64,000 nucleotides of DNA, taken from contig JADLHG010000042.1 of NCBI GenBank assembly GCA_020848905.1, forward strand, positions 248,001-312,000, in the 5' to 3' direction. Shown piece after piece: positions 24,505 through 34,825 of the stretch. The translations under genes and the position numbers were made by a program. Each line of letters begins with the position of its first letter. The first letter of the stretch is position 1. The DNA is from Deltaproteobacteria bacterium. Lineage in GTDB: Bacteria; Myxococcota_A; Polyangia; GCA-2747355; JADLHG01. Below the pieces are notes generated by a model. The model had not been told where the DNA came from, did not search any database, and worked only from the letters and a program-made list of their open reading frames with translations.

Positions 24505-27444
24505 CTAGTGAAGCGTCGCGGTGACTTCCTCGATGTCGTAGGCCTCGACGACGTCCCCCACCCGGATGTCGTTGTAGCCGTCGATCGAGAGACCGCATTC
24601 GTAGCCCTGAGCCACCTCGCGCACGTCGTCCTTGAAGCGGCGCAGCGACCCCACCTTCCCTTCGTAGATCTTGATGTTGTCCCGGAAGAGGCGCAGGTGC
24701 GCCTGGCGCGTGACCTTGCCTTCGACCACGGCGCAGCCGGCGATGGTGCCCATCTTCGGGATGGTGAACGTCTCGCGCACCTCGACCCGACCGAGAGGCT
24801 TCTCCTTCCGCTCCTTGGGGAGCAGCCCCTGCATCATCGACTTCACGTCGTCGAGGAGCTCGTAGATCACGTCGTAGATGCGCACCTGGACGCGCTCGCG
24901 CTCGGCGAGCTGGGACGCCTTGCCGGCCGGACGGACGTTGAAGCCGAGGATCACGGCCCCCGCGGCCTTCGCCAGATTGATGTCTGTCTCGTGGATCCCG
25001 CCCACCGCCGAGCTGATCACGTTCACCGTGACGCGCTCGGTGTTGAGCTTGGCGAGCGCCTCCTTGATGGCCTCCGCCGAGCCGTGGACGTCGGTCTTCA
25101 CGAGCAGCTTGAGCTCCGTGACCGCGCCGCTCTGGATCTGCCCCAGGATCTCCTCGTAGGTCTTGCTCGCGCTCGCTCCCGCGAGCTCCTTGCGCCGCGA
25201 CTCGTTGCGACGATGCTCGGCCAGCGTGCGCGCCGCCTTCTCGTCCGCCACCGCGTTCAGCACGTCTCCGGCGTCGGGCACTCCCCCGAGCCCGAGGATC
25301 TCGACCGGGGTGCTCGGTCCGGCGGACTTCACCGGACGACCGCGGTCGTCGAGCAGCGCGCGCACCTTGCCCATGTGCTCGCCGGTCACGACGATGTCGC
25401 CGACGTTGAGCGTCCCCTCCTGGATCAGCACGGAGCACATAGCGCCGCGCGCCCGGTCGAGGCGTGCCTCGAGGATGATCCCCTTGGCCAGCTTCGCCGG
25501 GTTGGCCTTGAGCTCGAGCACCTCGGACTGCACGAGGATCGAGCTCATCAGCTCGTCGATTCCTTTGCGCGTCTTGGCCGACACGTCCACGAAGATCGTG
25601 CTGCCGCCCCAGACCTCGGGGACCAGCCCCCGCTCGGCCACCGCGTTCCGCACCCGCTCGGGATTCGCGTCGGGCTTGTCGCACTTATTGACCGCCACGA
25701 TGATCGGCACCTTGGCGTCCTTCGCGTGGTCGATGGCCTCCACCGTCTGAGGCATCACGCCGTCGTCCGCCGCCACCACCAGCACCACGATGTCAGTGCA
25801 CTGGGCGCCGCGGGCGCGCATCTGCGTGAAGGCCTCGTGACCGGGAGTGTCGAGGAAGACGAGGTCCCCGCCCGTCTTGGTAGACACACGGTAGGCGCCG
25901 ATGTGCTGCGTGATGCCGCCCGCCTCGCCCGCCGCGACGTTCTCGTTCCGAATCGCGTCGAGGAGCGAGGTCTTGCCGTGGTCGACGTGGCCCATGACGG
26001 TCACGACCGGCGCGCGGTTCGCGAGATCCTCGGGCTGATCGACCACCTCCTGCAGGACCTGATCCTCGCGGAAGGTCATGTCGGCCACTTCGTAGCCGAA
26101 CTCGTTCGCCAGGAGGCTCGCCGTGTCGGCGTCGATGGCCTGGTTGATGGTGACGTTCGTCATGCCCATCGCCCAGAGCTTCTTCACCACCTCGGTCGAC
26201 TTCACGCCCATCTGGTGGGCGAGCTCGCCCACGCCGATCGCGTCCTCGACGCGGATCACCCGCTTGTGCTCGGCGGGCGTCGTGATCTCCGTCTTCTTCG
26301 ACTTCTTGCTCGACGTGGTCATGACCCGGCGCTTCTGGCGCGGTCCGCCGGGGCCGGGGCCACGCGACGGCCCACCGGGCTTGCCGAAGGCCGCGCCGCG
26401 CGCGTACGCCTCCTTGCCCATCATCTCGCGCCGCATGGCGTTGCGCCGCTCGTCGAGGTCCGTGATCACCACCTTGGGACGCGACGGTCGGTTCCCGGCC
26501 GCCATCAGGCGCGCTGCCGCCTCGGCTGCCGACACGAGCTCGGGCTCTCCGCCGGTCCCCGCCGCGGCTGCCGCGGCTGCTGCCGCTGCGGCCTGTTGCG
26601 CGGCCTTGCGCTCGAGGAGCTTCTGGGCCAGCGGCCCGCCCGGCTCGTAGCCCGGGGCGTAGCGATGCTGGGGGCGCGGAGGCGCTGCCGTCTGACCGGC
26701 TGCGACCGCGGCCGGGCTAGGGGGCAAAGCTCCCGTGAGCGGGCGCGGCGTGACTGCTGGCGACGGCGGCTTGGGTGCCGGGGCCGTGCCGAGGAGCGAC
26801 GCGGGCAGCGGCGGGAACTCGGAACCCGGCGCCGCGGGGGGCGCCTTGGGGGCCGCCTCCACGGGGGCAGCCGGGGGCTCCGGCTTGGCCGCCGCGGTGA
26901 CCTGCGGCTCGGGTTCCGACGGCTCGACCTCTTCGACCCGCGGCGTCTCGGGCTCCGGCTGGACCTCGCGCTCCACGGGCGGCGCGGCTTCGATCTCATC
27001 CTCGCGCTCGAGGTCGCTCTCCACCGGAGGCCGGACCTCGCGCACCTGGGGAGCCGCCTCGACCACCGGGACCTCTGCGCGCTCGACGACCCGCTCGCGG
27101 GGGGCCGGAGGGGCGACAGGGCGTGCCTCTGTCTCCGCAGGGGCCTGCGCCTCGGCCGCGGGGACCGCGCCCGTCTTGGAGCGACGCCGGATCACGGTGG
27201 CCGTGATCCGCTGCACCTCGCGGCTCTGCTGGCGCTCCTTCTCTATGGCCCGCCGGACCCGCTGGACGTCGTCCACGTCAATCAGGCTCATGTGGTTCTT
27301 CACGTCGATCCCGAGACCGCGAACCTTCGCCAGGAGCTCCCGGTTGGGAAGCCCGACTTCCTTAGCGATCTCGTAGACCCGGACCTTCTCGCCCTTGCGC
27401 CCGTCCCGATCGCTGTCCGTGATGCTCTGCCGTCCCTGCATCAT
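24505..27444 (-). CDS. infB: Translation initiation factor IF-2
   Basis: IF-2 brings initiator tRNA to the 30S subunit and promotes subunit joining. The N-terminal IF2_N module ([18 protein letters not shown]) is followed by a roughly 300-residue Pro/Ala/Glu-rich region and a second IF2_N-like segment. The GTPase domain has [12 protein letters not shown] (P-loop), DTPGHEAF (G3) and NKCD (G4). Domains II-IV follow (e.g. [13 protein letters not shown]). 979 aa is long but typical for myxobacterial IF-2. ATG 27444 has a GAGG ribosome-binding site. Confidence 0.97.
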   Translation of the reverse strand: MMQGRQSITDSDRDGRKGEKVRVYEIAKEVGLPNRELLAKVRGLGIDVKNHMSLIDVDDVQRVRRAIEKERQQSREVQRITATVIRRRSKTGAVPAAEAQAPAETEARPVAPPAPRERVVERAEVPVVEAAPQVREVRPPVESDLEREDEIEAAPPVEREVQPEPETPRVEEVEPSEPEPQVTAAAKPEPPAAPVEAAPKAPPAAPGSEFPPLPASLLGTAPAPKPPSPAVTPRPLTGALPPSPAAVAAGQTAAPPRPQHRYAPGYEPGGPLAQKLLERKAAQQAAAAAAAAAAAGTGGEPELVSAAEAAARLMAAGNRPSRPKVVITDLDERRNAMRREMMGKEAYARGAAFGKPGGPSRGPGPGGPRQKRRVMTTSSKKSKKTEITTPAEHKRVIRVEDAIGVGELAHQMGVKSTEVVKKLWAMGMTNVTINQAIDADTASLLANEFGYEVADMTFREDQVLQEVVDQPEDLANRAPVVTVMGHVDHGKTSLLDAIRNENVAAGEAGGITQHIGAYRVSTKTGGDLVFLDTPGHEAFTQMRARGAQCTDIVVLVVAADDGVMPQTVEAIDHAKDAKVPIIVAVNKCDKPDANPERVRNAVAERGLVPEVWGGSTIFVDVSAKTRKGIDELMSSILVQSEVLELKANPAKLAKGIILEARLDRARGAMCSVLIQEGTLNVGDIVVTGEHMGKVRALLDDRGRPVKSAGPSTPVEILGLGGVPDAGDVLNAVADEKAARTLAEHRRNESRRKELAGASASKTYEEILGQIQSGAVTELKLLVKTDVHGSAEAIKEALAKLNTERVTVNVISSAVGGIHETDINLAKAAGAVILGFNVRPAGKASQLAERERVQVRIYDVIYELLDDVKSMMQGLLPKERKEKPLGRVEVRETFTIPKMGTIAGCAVVEGKVTRQAHLRLFRDNIKIYEGKVGSLRRFKDDVREVAQGYECGLSIDGYNDIRVGDVVEAYDIEEVTATLH

Positions 27445-27610
27445 AAATCCTCACGTGTCCTGCCACGGGGCGTGGTCCAAAGCCGCGCCATCCGCTGCCG
27501 GGCGGTCCCGCCGCCCCTGACTGCCTTCGGAGCCTTTCGGCCTTCCAGTCCTCACACCCGCAGTCGCCTCACCGGGCGACGGCTCTGCGTCCACACGAAC
27601 CCTCCCGTCG

Positions 27611-27919
27611 CTAACCCACTCCGGAGGCTTTCCGCTCAGCCGCCGCACGAGCAGTCTGCACCTCGCGCTGGAGGTCCGCACCGCTCCGCGCCGGCACACG
27701 CCGCCGAAACGCCCGCGCGAAACCTCCCCGTGCTCCGGCCTGCTCCAGGCAGGTCACGCTGGCGCAAGCGTAGGCTCCACGTCCTCGCCGCCGCTGCGCC
27801 TCGTCGAACCGAACCCCCCCGCCTCCGTCCACCACGAACCTCAACAGCTCGGCCTTCGATCGCACGACGCGACAGCCCACGCAACTCCGCTGCGGCTCGG
27901 TCCGCGCCATGCGTCCCAC
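27611..27919 (-). CDS. ylxR: YlxR (DUF448) family RNA-binding protein
   Basis: 102 aa. The family motif PQRSCVGCRVVRSKAELLRFV and the later RRGRGAYACASVTCLEQA match DUF448/YlxR (named RnpM in some recent work), a small basic protein coded between nusA and infB. The GTG at 27919 directly after the nusA stop has an AGGAAG ribosome-binding site 8 nt upstream. ATG 27910 is an alternative. The 166 bp between it and infB contains a short CCACG-CGTGG hairpin (27463-27475) and no other feature. Confidence 0.9.
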   Translation of the reverse strand: MGRMARTEPQRSCVGCRVVRSKAELLRFVVDGGGGVRFDEAQRRRGRGAYACASVTCLEQAGARGGFARAFRRRVPARSGADLQREVQTARAAAERKASGVG

Positions 27920-29560
<1,641 letters not shown>

Positions 29561-29585
29561 CGTCGTCGTTCCTTGGCTTCCTGCC

Positions 29586-30074
29586 TCACAGCTCCTCATC
29601 GAGCGCCGCCCGCCGCAACCCCGACAGCTCGAGCTCGAAGAGTCGACCGTCCACGTCCACTGCCACCACCCCGTCCGCCACCCGCTTCACCGTCCCCGAG
29701 AAGGCCTTCCTCCCGTCCACGGGGACGCGCATCTCCAGCTTCACCCGCCGCCCCACGCACCGGCGGAAGTCGCGCTCCTTGCGGACGCGCCGCTTCACGC
29801 CCGGAGACGAGAGCTCGAGGCGATACGCGCCCTCGATCACGTCCTCCACGTCGAGCACCGCCCCGAGCTGGCGACTGGCTTGCTCGCAGTCCCCGTGGGT
29901 GACCGTCGAGCGCCCGAACCCCGCGCCCTCCTCACCGGGGGGCTGGGGATGATCGATGAACACCCGGAGGATCCATCCCGCGCCGTCCCGCACGTACTCG
30001 AGGTCCACGAGCTCATACCCCACCGCCGCCAACCCCGCCTCACAAATCTTGAAAAGCTCGCTGACATCCACCAT
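29586..30074 (-). CDS. rimP: Ribosome maturation factor RimP
   Basis: RimP assists 30S subunit maturation. 162 aa with the expected N-terminal domain ([20 protein letters not shown], then [19 protein letters not shown]) and the [18 protein letters not shown] motif. An Sm-like C-terminal barrel follows. It is the first gene of the rimP-nusA-ylxR-infB operon, and an intrinsic terminator lies 46 nt upstream in the same direction. A GGAG ribosome-binding site precedes the ATG by about 10 nt. Confidence 0.95.
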   Translation of the reverse strand: MVDVSELFKICEAGLAAVGYELVDLEYVRDGAGWILRVFIDHPQPPGEEGAGFGRSTVTHGDCEQASRQLGAVLDVEDVIEGAYRLELSSPGVKRRVRKERDFRRCVGRRVKLEMRVPVDGRKAFSGTVKRVADGVVAVDVDGRLFELELSGLRRAALDEEL

Positions 30075-30119
30075 GGGGTGCGCTCTCCGCCTCCCACAAC
30101 GCCCTAAGCCCGCCCGGTC

Positions 30120-30154
30120 AAAAAAAAAGTGGGCCGACCGATGGGGGGCCCACT
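30120..30154 (-). terminator. Intrinsic terminator upstream of rimP, reading toward rimP
   Basis: On the minus strand AGTGGGCC (30154-30147), an 11-nt loop and GGCCCACT (30135-30128) form a perfect 8-bp GC-rich stem. It is followed at once by a run of nine T (30128-30120). The shape is textbook for rho-independent termination of minus-strand transcripts. No gene is recognised between it and the divergent kinase at 30383, so it either ends a small RNA or acts as a leader attenuator of the rimP-nusA-infB operon. Confidence 0.85.
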
Positions 30155-30382
30155 GGCACTACTTCCCACCTAACTACGGAGAGTGGCTAGCACAATGGGC
30201 AAGCCATTGCAACACGGAAAAAGGCCCACGCCACCGAGCGCTACGCGCGAGCAGGCCACGGCATAGCACATCCGGGCGGCGCCAGCGCGCGTCCTGTCGC
30301 TACACGCCCGACAGATCCCGCCGATGGGTAGGCTACCAGCGCGGTGCATCGCGGGGAGCCGGGCGGGTAAGGAGGATGGCAC
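30155..30382. other. Intergenic region between the rimP operon and the divergent hybrid kinase
   Basis: No coding region or tRNA is recognised. Two inverted repeats are visible: CAATGG-gcaag-CCATTG (30193-30209) and CTGTCG-ctacacgcc-CGACAG (30294-30314). A plausible minus-strand promoter is weak (TTGCAA near 30211-30206, then a GCTAGCC element). Together with the terminator the stretch could encode a structured minus-strand leader or small RNA. The kinase's GGAGG ribosome-binding site lies at 30371-30375. Confidence 0.35.
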
Positions 30383-32530
30383 GTGGGGCTCCGACTCGGC
30401 CAGCGTTCCGACTGGGCTCCTCCCCCCGGGGCAGGCAGTGAGGCGCCCAAGGTCCCCGCCGCCCCGCGCAGCCCGGGGTTTCGCCTCCCGGCAGCCGCAG
30501 GGCTGGCCTCGGCGCTTCTCGGAGCCGTCGTGCTCCTCGGCTGGGCCCTGGAGCTCCCCCGGCTGAAGTCAATCTTGCCCGGGGCCGTCACCATGAAGCC
30601 CAACACGGCCCTCGGGTTTCTGCTCGCGGGCCTGGCGCTGACGCTCCTGTCGGGCGCGCCGGCCCGCTGGGCGCGCCGGACGGCGCAGGTCCTGGCGTGC
30701 CTCCTGCTCGCCCTCGGGCTGCTCACGATCCTCGAGTACGCCGCGGGGCTCGACCTGCGAATCGACCAGGCGCTCTTCCGCGACGAATCGCACCCCGCGC
30801 ACACCCTGGTCGCCGGCCGGATGTCTCCCGCCACCGCGGTCTCCTTCGCGCTCCTGGGCGCCTCTCTGCTCCTCGCCTCCCAGGCCCGCCTGGCCCTCCT
30901 CACCGAGCTTTTCGCCCTATTTCCGGGGCTTCTCGGCCTCGTGGCCTTCCACGGCTACGTCTACGGAGTCCCGAACCTCCACGGGGAGGGGCTCATCACC
31001 TACGTCGCGATCCACACGGCCACGGGCCTGCTCTTCCTCGCGGTCGGAACACTCCTCGTGCTCCCGCACGGCCACGTGCGACGCCACTTCTCCGAGCAAA
31101 GCCTGGCCGGAACGCTCGCCCGGTGGTCCCTCCCGGCCGCGGTGCTCGTCCCCGCCCTTCTCGGCTGGGCCAAACTCCTCGTCGAGGGGCTGGGCCTGGT
31201 CTCGCCACGGACCGGCACGGCCCTCCTGATTTCGACCCAGGTGGCGCTCATGCTCTGGCTGGTCTGGCGCACGGTCCGCCTGGCGGCGCGGCTCGAGGGG
31301 CAGCTCCGCGTGGCGGGGCGAATGGCCGCGGTGGGCACCTTCGCGTCGGGGGTGGCGCACGAGATCAATAACCCCCTGACGTACGTGATAGGCAACGTGA
31401 GTCTCGCGGCCGAGAGGATGCCCGAGCTCGTAGTCCAGCTCGAGAGCGCCATCGGCACCTGCGACGCCATCCACGACTGCCCGGCGATCCAGAAGTCCCG
31501 GCCCGTCTGCCGCGCGGTGGCGGACAGCCTGCGCGAGACCGAGGTCTCACTCCAGGAGGCCCAGCAGGGCGCGGAGCGCGTACGCCAGATCGTGCGGGAC
31601 CTGCGAACGTTCTCGCGCGCGGAGGACCCCGGGGCCCAGATCCCCGCCGCCGTGACCCCGGCTCTGCAGGCCGCGGTGAATCTCTGCCGGAACGAGCTCC
31701 GCCACCACGCGCGGGTCGTCGAGGAGTACGAGCCGTCGCCGCTCGTCCTCGGCAACCCGTCCCGCATGGGACAGATCTTCGTCAACCTGCTCTCGAACGC
31801 CGCGCAGGCCATCCCCGAGGGGCACGCCGAGGCCAACGAGGTGCGCGTGCGCTGCGCTACCGACGACGAGGGCTTCGCCGTGGTGGAGATCTCGGACACG
31901 GGAGGTGGCATCCATCCGGAGCACCTGCCGCGCATCTTCGACCCCTTCTCCACCACCAAGCCGGTGGGGCAGGGAACCGGCCTTGGCCTCTCGATCTGTC
32001 GCAGCCTCGTGGAGGAGCTCCACGGGACCGTCGACGTCCAGAGCTCCCCCGGACACGGAACGCGGTTCCGGGTCCGCCTGCCGCCGGCGTCACCGGCCAA
32101 GGCCGGTGAGCTCGGTGGCCCAGCCACGGGGGCGCGGCGGCCAGACCCCGTCGCCCCACCCGCGGTCAGGAAGCGGATCCTGATCGTCGATGACGACGCG
32201 ATGGTGGCAGGGACCCTGCGCCGCGTCCTCGGCCAGGAATACGAGCTCACGCTCTGCGCCGGGGGAAAGGAAGCCCTGACCTTGCTCGCGTCGGACGCTC
32301 GCTTCGACCTCGTGCTCTGCGACCTGATGATGCCGGAGACCTCCGGGGCGCAGGTCTACGACGCCGTTGCGACCCGCCACCCGGAGCTGCTCCGGCGCTT
32401 CGCCTTCATCACCGGCGGCGCCTTCAGCGGGGCCGCCCGCCAGGCGCTCGAGCGTGCGCCCGTCCCCTGCTTTGAGAAGCCCTTCCAGGTGGACGCGCTC
32501 CGGGAGCGCGTGCGCCAGCTGCTTTCCTGA
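30383..32530 (+). CDS. Membrane hybrid sensor histidine kinase with C-terminal receiver domain
   Basis: 715 aa. Residues about 35-300 hold roughly seven to eight hydrophobic segments (a MASE-like membrane sensor). The dimerisation helix has the phosphoacceptor HEINNPL (His326). About 30 residues later comes an insertion rich in Cys (CDAIHDCPAIQKSRPVC). The HATPase domain shows the N-box (NLLSNAAQA), G1 (DTGGGI) and G2 (GQGTGLGLSI). A CheY-like receiver follows (ILIVDDDAM, phosphoacceptor Asp in LVLCDLMMP, Lys in FEKPF). GTG 30383 is fixed by a GGAGG ribosome-binding site 7 nt upstream. No response-regulator gene lies next to it, so output is probably through a phosphorelay. Confidence 0.9.
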   Translation: MGLRLGQRSDWAPPPGAGSEAPKVPAAPRSPGFRLPAAAGLASALLGAVVLLGWALELPRLKSILPGAVTMKPNTALGFLLAGLALTLLSGAPARWARRTAQVLACLLLALGLLTILEYAAGLDLRIDQALFRDESHPAHTLVAGRMSPATAVSFALLGASLLLASQARLALLTELFALFPGLLGLVAFHGYVYGVPNLHGEGLITYVAIHTATGLLFLAVGTLLVLPHGHVRRHFSEQSLAGTLARWSLPAAVLVPALLGWAKLLVEGLGLVSPRTGTALLISTQVALMLWLVWRTVRLAARLEGQLRVAGRMAAVGTFASGVAHEINNPLTYVIGNVSLAAERMPELVVQLESAIGTCDAIHDCPAIQKSRPVCRAVADSLRETEVSLQEAQQGAERVRQIVRDLRTFSRAEDPGAQIPAAVTPALQAAVNLCRNELRHHARVVEEYEPSPLVLGNPSRMGQIFVNLLSNAAQAIPEGHAEANEVRVRCATDDEGFAVVEISDTGGGIHPEHLPRIFDPFSTTKPVGQGTGLGLSICRSLVEELHGTVDVQSSPGHGTRFRVRLPPASPAKAGELGGPATGARRPDPVAPPAVRKRILIVDDDAMVAGTLRRVLGQEYELTLCAGGKEALTLLASDARFDLVLCDLMMPETSGAQVYDAVATRHPELLRRFAFITGGAFSGAARQALERAPVPCFEKPFQVDALRERVRQLLS

Positions 32531-32566
32531 GGCCTTCGAGGGGCGTCCTGGGGTAGCGTAGGCCGC

Positions 32567-33400
32567 ATGGAGGTCCCCATGCGAAGGTCCCTGACGGCCG
32601 CCGTGGTCCAGCTCTGCAGCCGTCAGGAGGTCACCGAGAACCTGCGACGCTGCGAAGCGCTCGTGGCGCAGGCCGCAGCCCGCGGGGCGGAGCTCGTGGT
32701 GCTGCCCGAGAACTTCGCCTACATCGGGCAGCTCTCGACCAAGCTGAAGCTCGCCGAGCCCCTCGATGCCGAGCGTCCCGGCCCCATCCTGGGCGCGATG
32801 CGAGCCCTCGCGCAGCGCGAGAAGGTGCACCTGCTCCTCGGCGGCACGCCCACCTCTACCGACGATCCGGCGCGCTTCCGCAACACGGCGATCCTGCTCT
32901 CGCCCGAGGGGAAGCTCCTCGCCGCGTATCACAAGCTGCACCTCTTCGACGTGAACATCCCCGACGGGGCGGTCTTCCGCGAGTCCGAGCACGTGGCGCC
33001 CGGGGAGGAGCTCGCGACCACGGAGGTGCTGGGCGCGACGCTCGGCCTCTCCATCTGTTACGACCTGCGCTTTCCGGAGCTGTACCGAGAGCTGGTCCGG
33101 CGCGGCGCCACGGTCGTCTGCGTCCCCGCCGCGTTCACGCTCCACACGGGCAAGGATCACTGGCTCCCGCTGCTCCGGGCGCGCGCGATCGAGAACCAGG
33201 TCTACGTGCTCGCGGCCGGTCAGTACGGCCGCCACACCGAGAGCCGCGCCAGCTACGGCAAGAGCTGCATCATCGACCCGTGGGGCGCCGTCGTCGCGCA
33301 GGCCTCCGACGCCGAGGGAATCGCGGTGGCGGAGCTGGACCTCGACTACCTGGCCAAGGTGCGGCGCGAGCTCCCCTGCCTCGGACACCGACGCCTCTGA
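32567..33400 (+). CDS. Nit-family carbon-nitrogen hydrolase (deaminated-glutathione/omega-amidase-like)
   Basis: 277 aa nitrilase-superfamily amidase. The catalytic triad is visible: Glu48 (LPENF), Lys123 (YHKLHLFDVNIP) and Cys164 (SICYDLRFPELY). The K-LHLFDV and CYDLRFPELY signatures are those of the Nit1/Nit2 branch, which removes the amide from deaminated glutathione or alpha-ketoglutaramate, so metabolite repair is the likely role. It follows the hybrid kinase by 36 bp. ATG 32567 or 32579 could be the start. Confidence 0.88.
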   Translation: MEVPMRRSLTAAVVQLCSRQEVTENLRRCEALVAQAAARGAELVVLPENFAYIGQLSTKLKLAEPLDAERPGPILGAMRALAQREKVHLLLGGTPTSTDDPARFRNTAILLSPEGKLLAAYHKLHLFDVNIPDGAVFRESEHVAPGEELATTEVLGATLGLSICYDLRFPELYRELVRRGATVVCVPAAFTLHTGKDHWLPLLRARAIENQVYVLAAGQYGRHTESRASYGKSCIIDPWGAVVAQASDAEGIAVAELDLDYLAKVRRELPCLGHRRL

Positions 33401-33442
33401 GCCCTTGCCCGGCGAAGACGACCCCGGCTCGCTTCGGCGCGG

Positions 33443-33994
33443 CTATCCCTCCCCCTTCGGTCGCCCTCGCCGCAGGTCGGCAAGCCGCGCCGCGGCCAGC
33501 GCCTGCCGCAGGACCGGATCCGCCACGGGAGCCACCGCCTCGTCCACGGCTCGCGCCTCTTCGGGCGTGGGAGGAGCCGGGGGCTCTCGCACGGCCGCGG
33601 GCTGGCGCGGCGGGGCGGGCGGCCGGACCTTCCCCACCACCAGCCGGATCCCCTTGACGAGCGTGCGTCCGAGAGTGGCGTTGATCCGCGTCGCCAGCTC
33701 CGTCTTCAGGAACGAGAGCTCGTTCAGCCAGGCGCTGGACGAGACGGTCACCGTGAGCTGGCCGTCTCGCACCGAGCCCGGCTCCGTGCGACTGGCCACG
33801 CGCTCCCCCACGAGCTCGGGCCACCGGGCGAGGAGCTCGTGCTGCTCCAGCTCGTGGTCCAGGTGCTGGTCCTTGACCCAGCGGGCGAGGAGCGCCCCCG
33901 CCCGCTCGGGCCCACGGCGGGGCCGATAGCGCTCCTTCTCGGAGCGCCGATGGCGCCAGGGGCGCACGGGGCGTGACTCGTCACCGCGTCGCAT
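33443..33994 (-). CDS. DUF721 (DciA-like) family protein
   Basis: 183 aa. The core LLARWPELVGERVASRTEPGS... ...GQLTVTVSSSAWLNELSFLK...LATRINATLG matches the DUF721 family. DciA members of this family load the replicative helicase DnaB. The C-terminal 70 residues are Pro/Ala-rich and family-atypical. ATG 33994 was preferred over upstream in-frame ATGs because the upstream part is Pro/Gly/Arg-rich and non-conserved. It converges with the amidase gene. Confidence 0.72.
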   Translation of the reverse strand: MRRGDESRPVRPWRHRRSEKERYRPRRGPERAGALLARWVKDQHLDHELEQHELLARWPELVGERVASRTEPGSVRDGQLTVTVSSSAWLNELSFLKTELATRINATLGRTLVKGIRLVVGKVRPPAPPRQPAAVREPPAPPTPEEARAVDEAVAPVADPVLRQALAAARLADLRRGRPKGEG

Positions 33995-34120
33995 CGTCTC
34001 AGGCAGCTTACCGCCAAGCGCGCACCGTTGCCCATCCTCCCAGCGCCGCAAGGCCCCGGCCTGCGGGCAGCCGTTCCGCCCGCTCGACGGACCAACCTCG
34101 GGTGGTCCGCCGGCTTGGCC

Positions 34121-34149
34121 TTGACTTGCATGGGCCATTGGGGTAAACG
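34121..34149 (+). promoter_or_regulatory. Candidate sigma70 promoter for the small secreted protein / giant repeat protein pair
   Basis: TTGACT (34121-34126) and TAAACG (34144-34149) are separated by exactly 17 bp in the 245 bp divergent gap between the DUF721 gene and the gene at 34240. The predicted transcription start is near 34156, giving a leader of about 84 nt. The remaining gap shows no other recognisable element. Confidence 0.55.
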
Positions 34150-34239
34150 CTCTGGGCCTCGGGCCAGCGAGATCCCCTGCGATCCAGCAAACTTGGCCAT
34201 CCGTTTCGCGGCGGAGTCGAAGCAACCAGGAGGTCGTGC

Positions 34240-34782
34240 ATGCGCCCCGCAGCAGTCGCTCTCGTCGGACTCGGCCTCATTTCGTGGGCCTCGACCGCGC
34301 GGGGCGACCAGATCGTCGAGCTCGTGGATCACACGAAGATCGTGGGCTCGCTCCTTCATTACTACGACGGCGTGATGACCGTGCAGCTCCCGAACGGGAG
34401 CAAGGTGCGCCTGCCGGACCAGAAGATCTTGAAGCTGCACTTCAAGCTCCCCAAGCCGAGGCCCGAGCTCTCCACCCCGCAGAAGAGCTTCCAGCGGCTG
34501 CGGCAGGCGGCCGTCAAGGGGGACCTGACCACCTACGTGGACTCGCACTCCGCCTACTACCAGATGTTCCTCACCCACCAGATCGAGGTCGCCACCCCGC
34601 CCAAGTTCGTCAAGCAGCTGCAGCAGGAGTGGGGGAGCGTGCAGCTCGAGGTGGTGGACACCAAGGTCACGGGCGCCTCCGCCGTGATGAAGGTCCGACG
34701 GAAGAAGGGGACCGACGCGCAAGAGGGCGAGCTCCGGTTCGTCAAGGAGAACTCCGAGTGGAAGATGATTCTGCCGCTCTAA
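34240..34782 (+). CDS. Small secreted protein of unknown function
   Basis: 180 aa with a signal peptide (AAVALVGLGLISWASTARG) and a short SH3/LSm-like strand region (IVELVDHTKIVGSLLHYYDG, then VQLPNGSKVRLPDQKILKL) that resembles a small beta-barrel. The C-terminal half (from AVKGDLTTYVDSHS to the end, ENSEWKMILPL) looks like an NTF2/DUF4878-type fold. I do not recognise the family with confidence. It is only 43 bp upstream of the giant repeat protein and shares its likely promoter, so the two may work together (inference). Confidence 0.75.
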   Translation: MRPAAVALVGLGLISWASTARGDQIVELVDHTKIVGSLLHYYDGVMTVQLPNGSKVRLPDQKILKLHFKLPKPRPELSTPQKSFQRLRQAAVKGDLTTYVDSHSAYYQMFLTHQIEVATPPKFVKQLQQEWGSVQLEVVDTKVTGASAVMKVRRKKGTDAQEGELRFVKENSEWKMILPL

Positions 34783-34825
34783 CCCTTGGGGAACGGCCCC
34801 CCTACCGTCGAGACTCTCGCCCTTG

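Noticed and set aside
27463-27475. CCACG-GGG-CGTGG hairpin before infB as a terminator
   Set aside because: The stem is only 5 bp and has no T-run on either side.
30120-30154. Terminator for the plus-strand hybrid kinase or another plus-strand gene
   Set aside because: The T-run lies only on the minus strand side of the stem. On the plus strand the hairpin is followed by GGCACTACT.
30155-30382. tRNA gene upstream of rimP, as metY in E. coli
   Set aside because: No acceptor stem, T-loop GTTCRA motif or plausible anticodon arm could be found in either strand.
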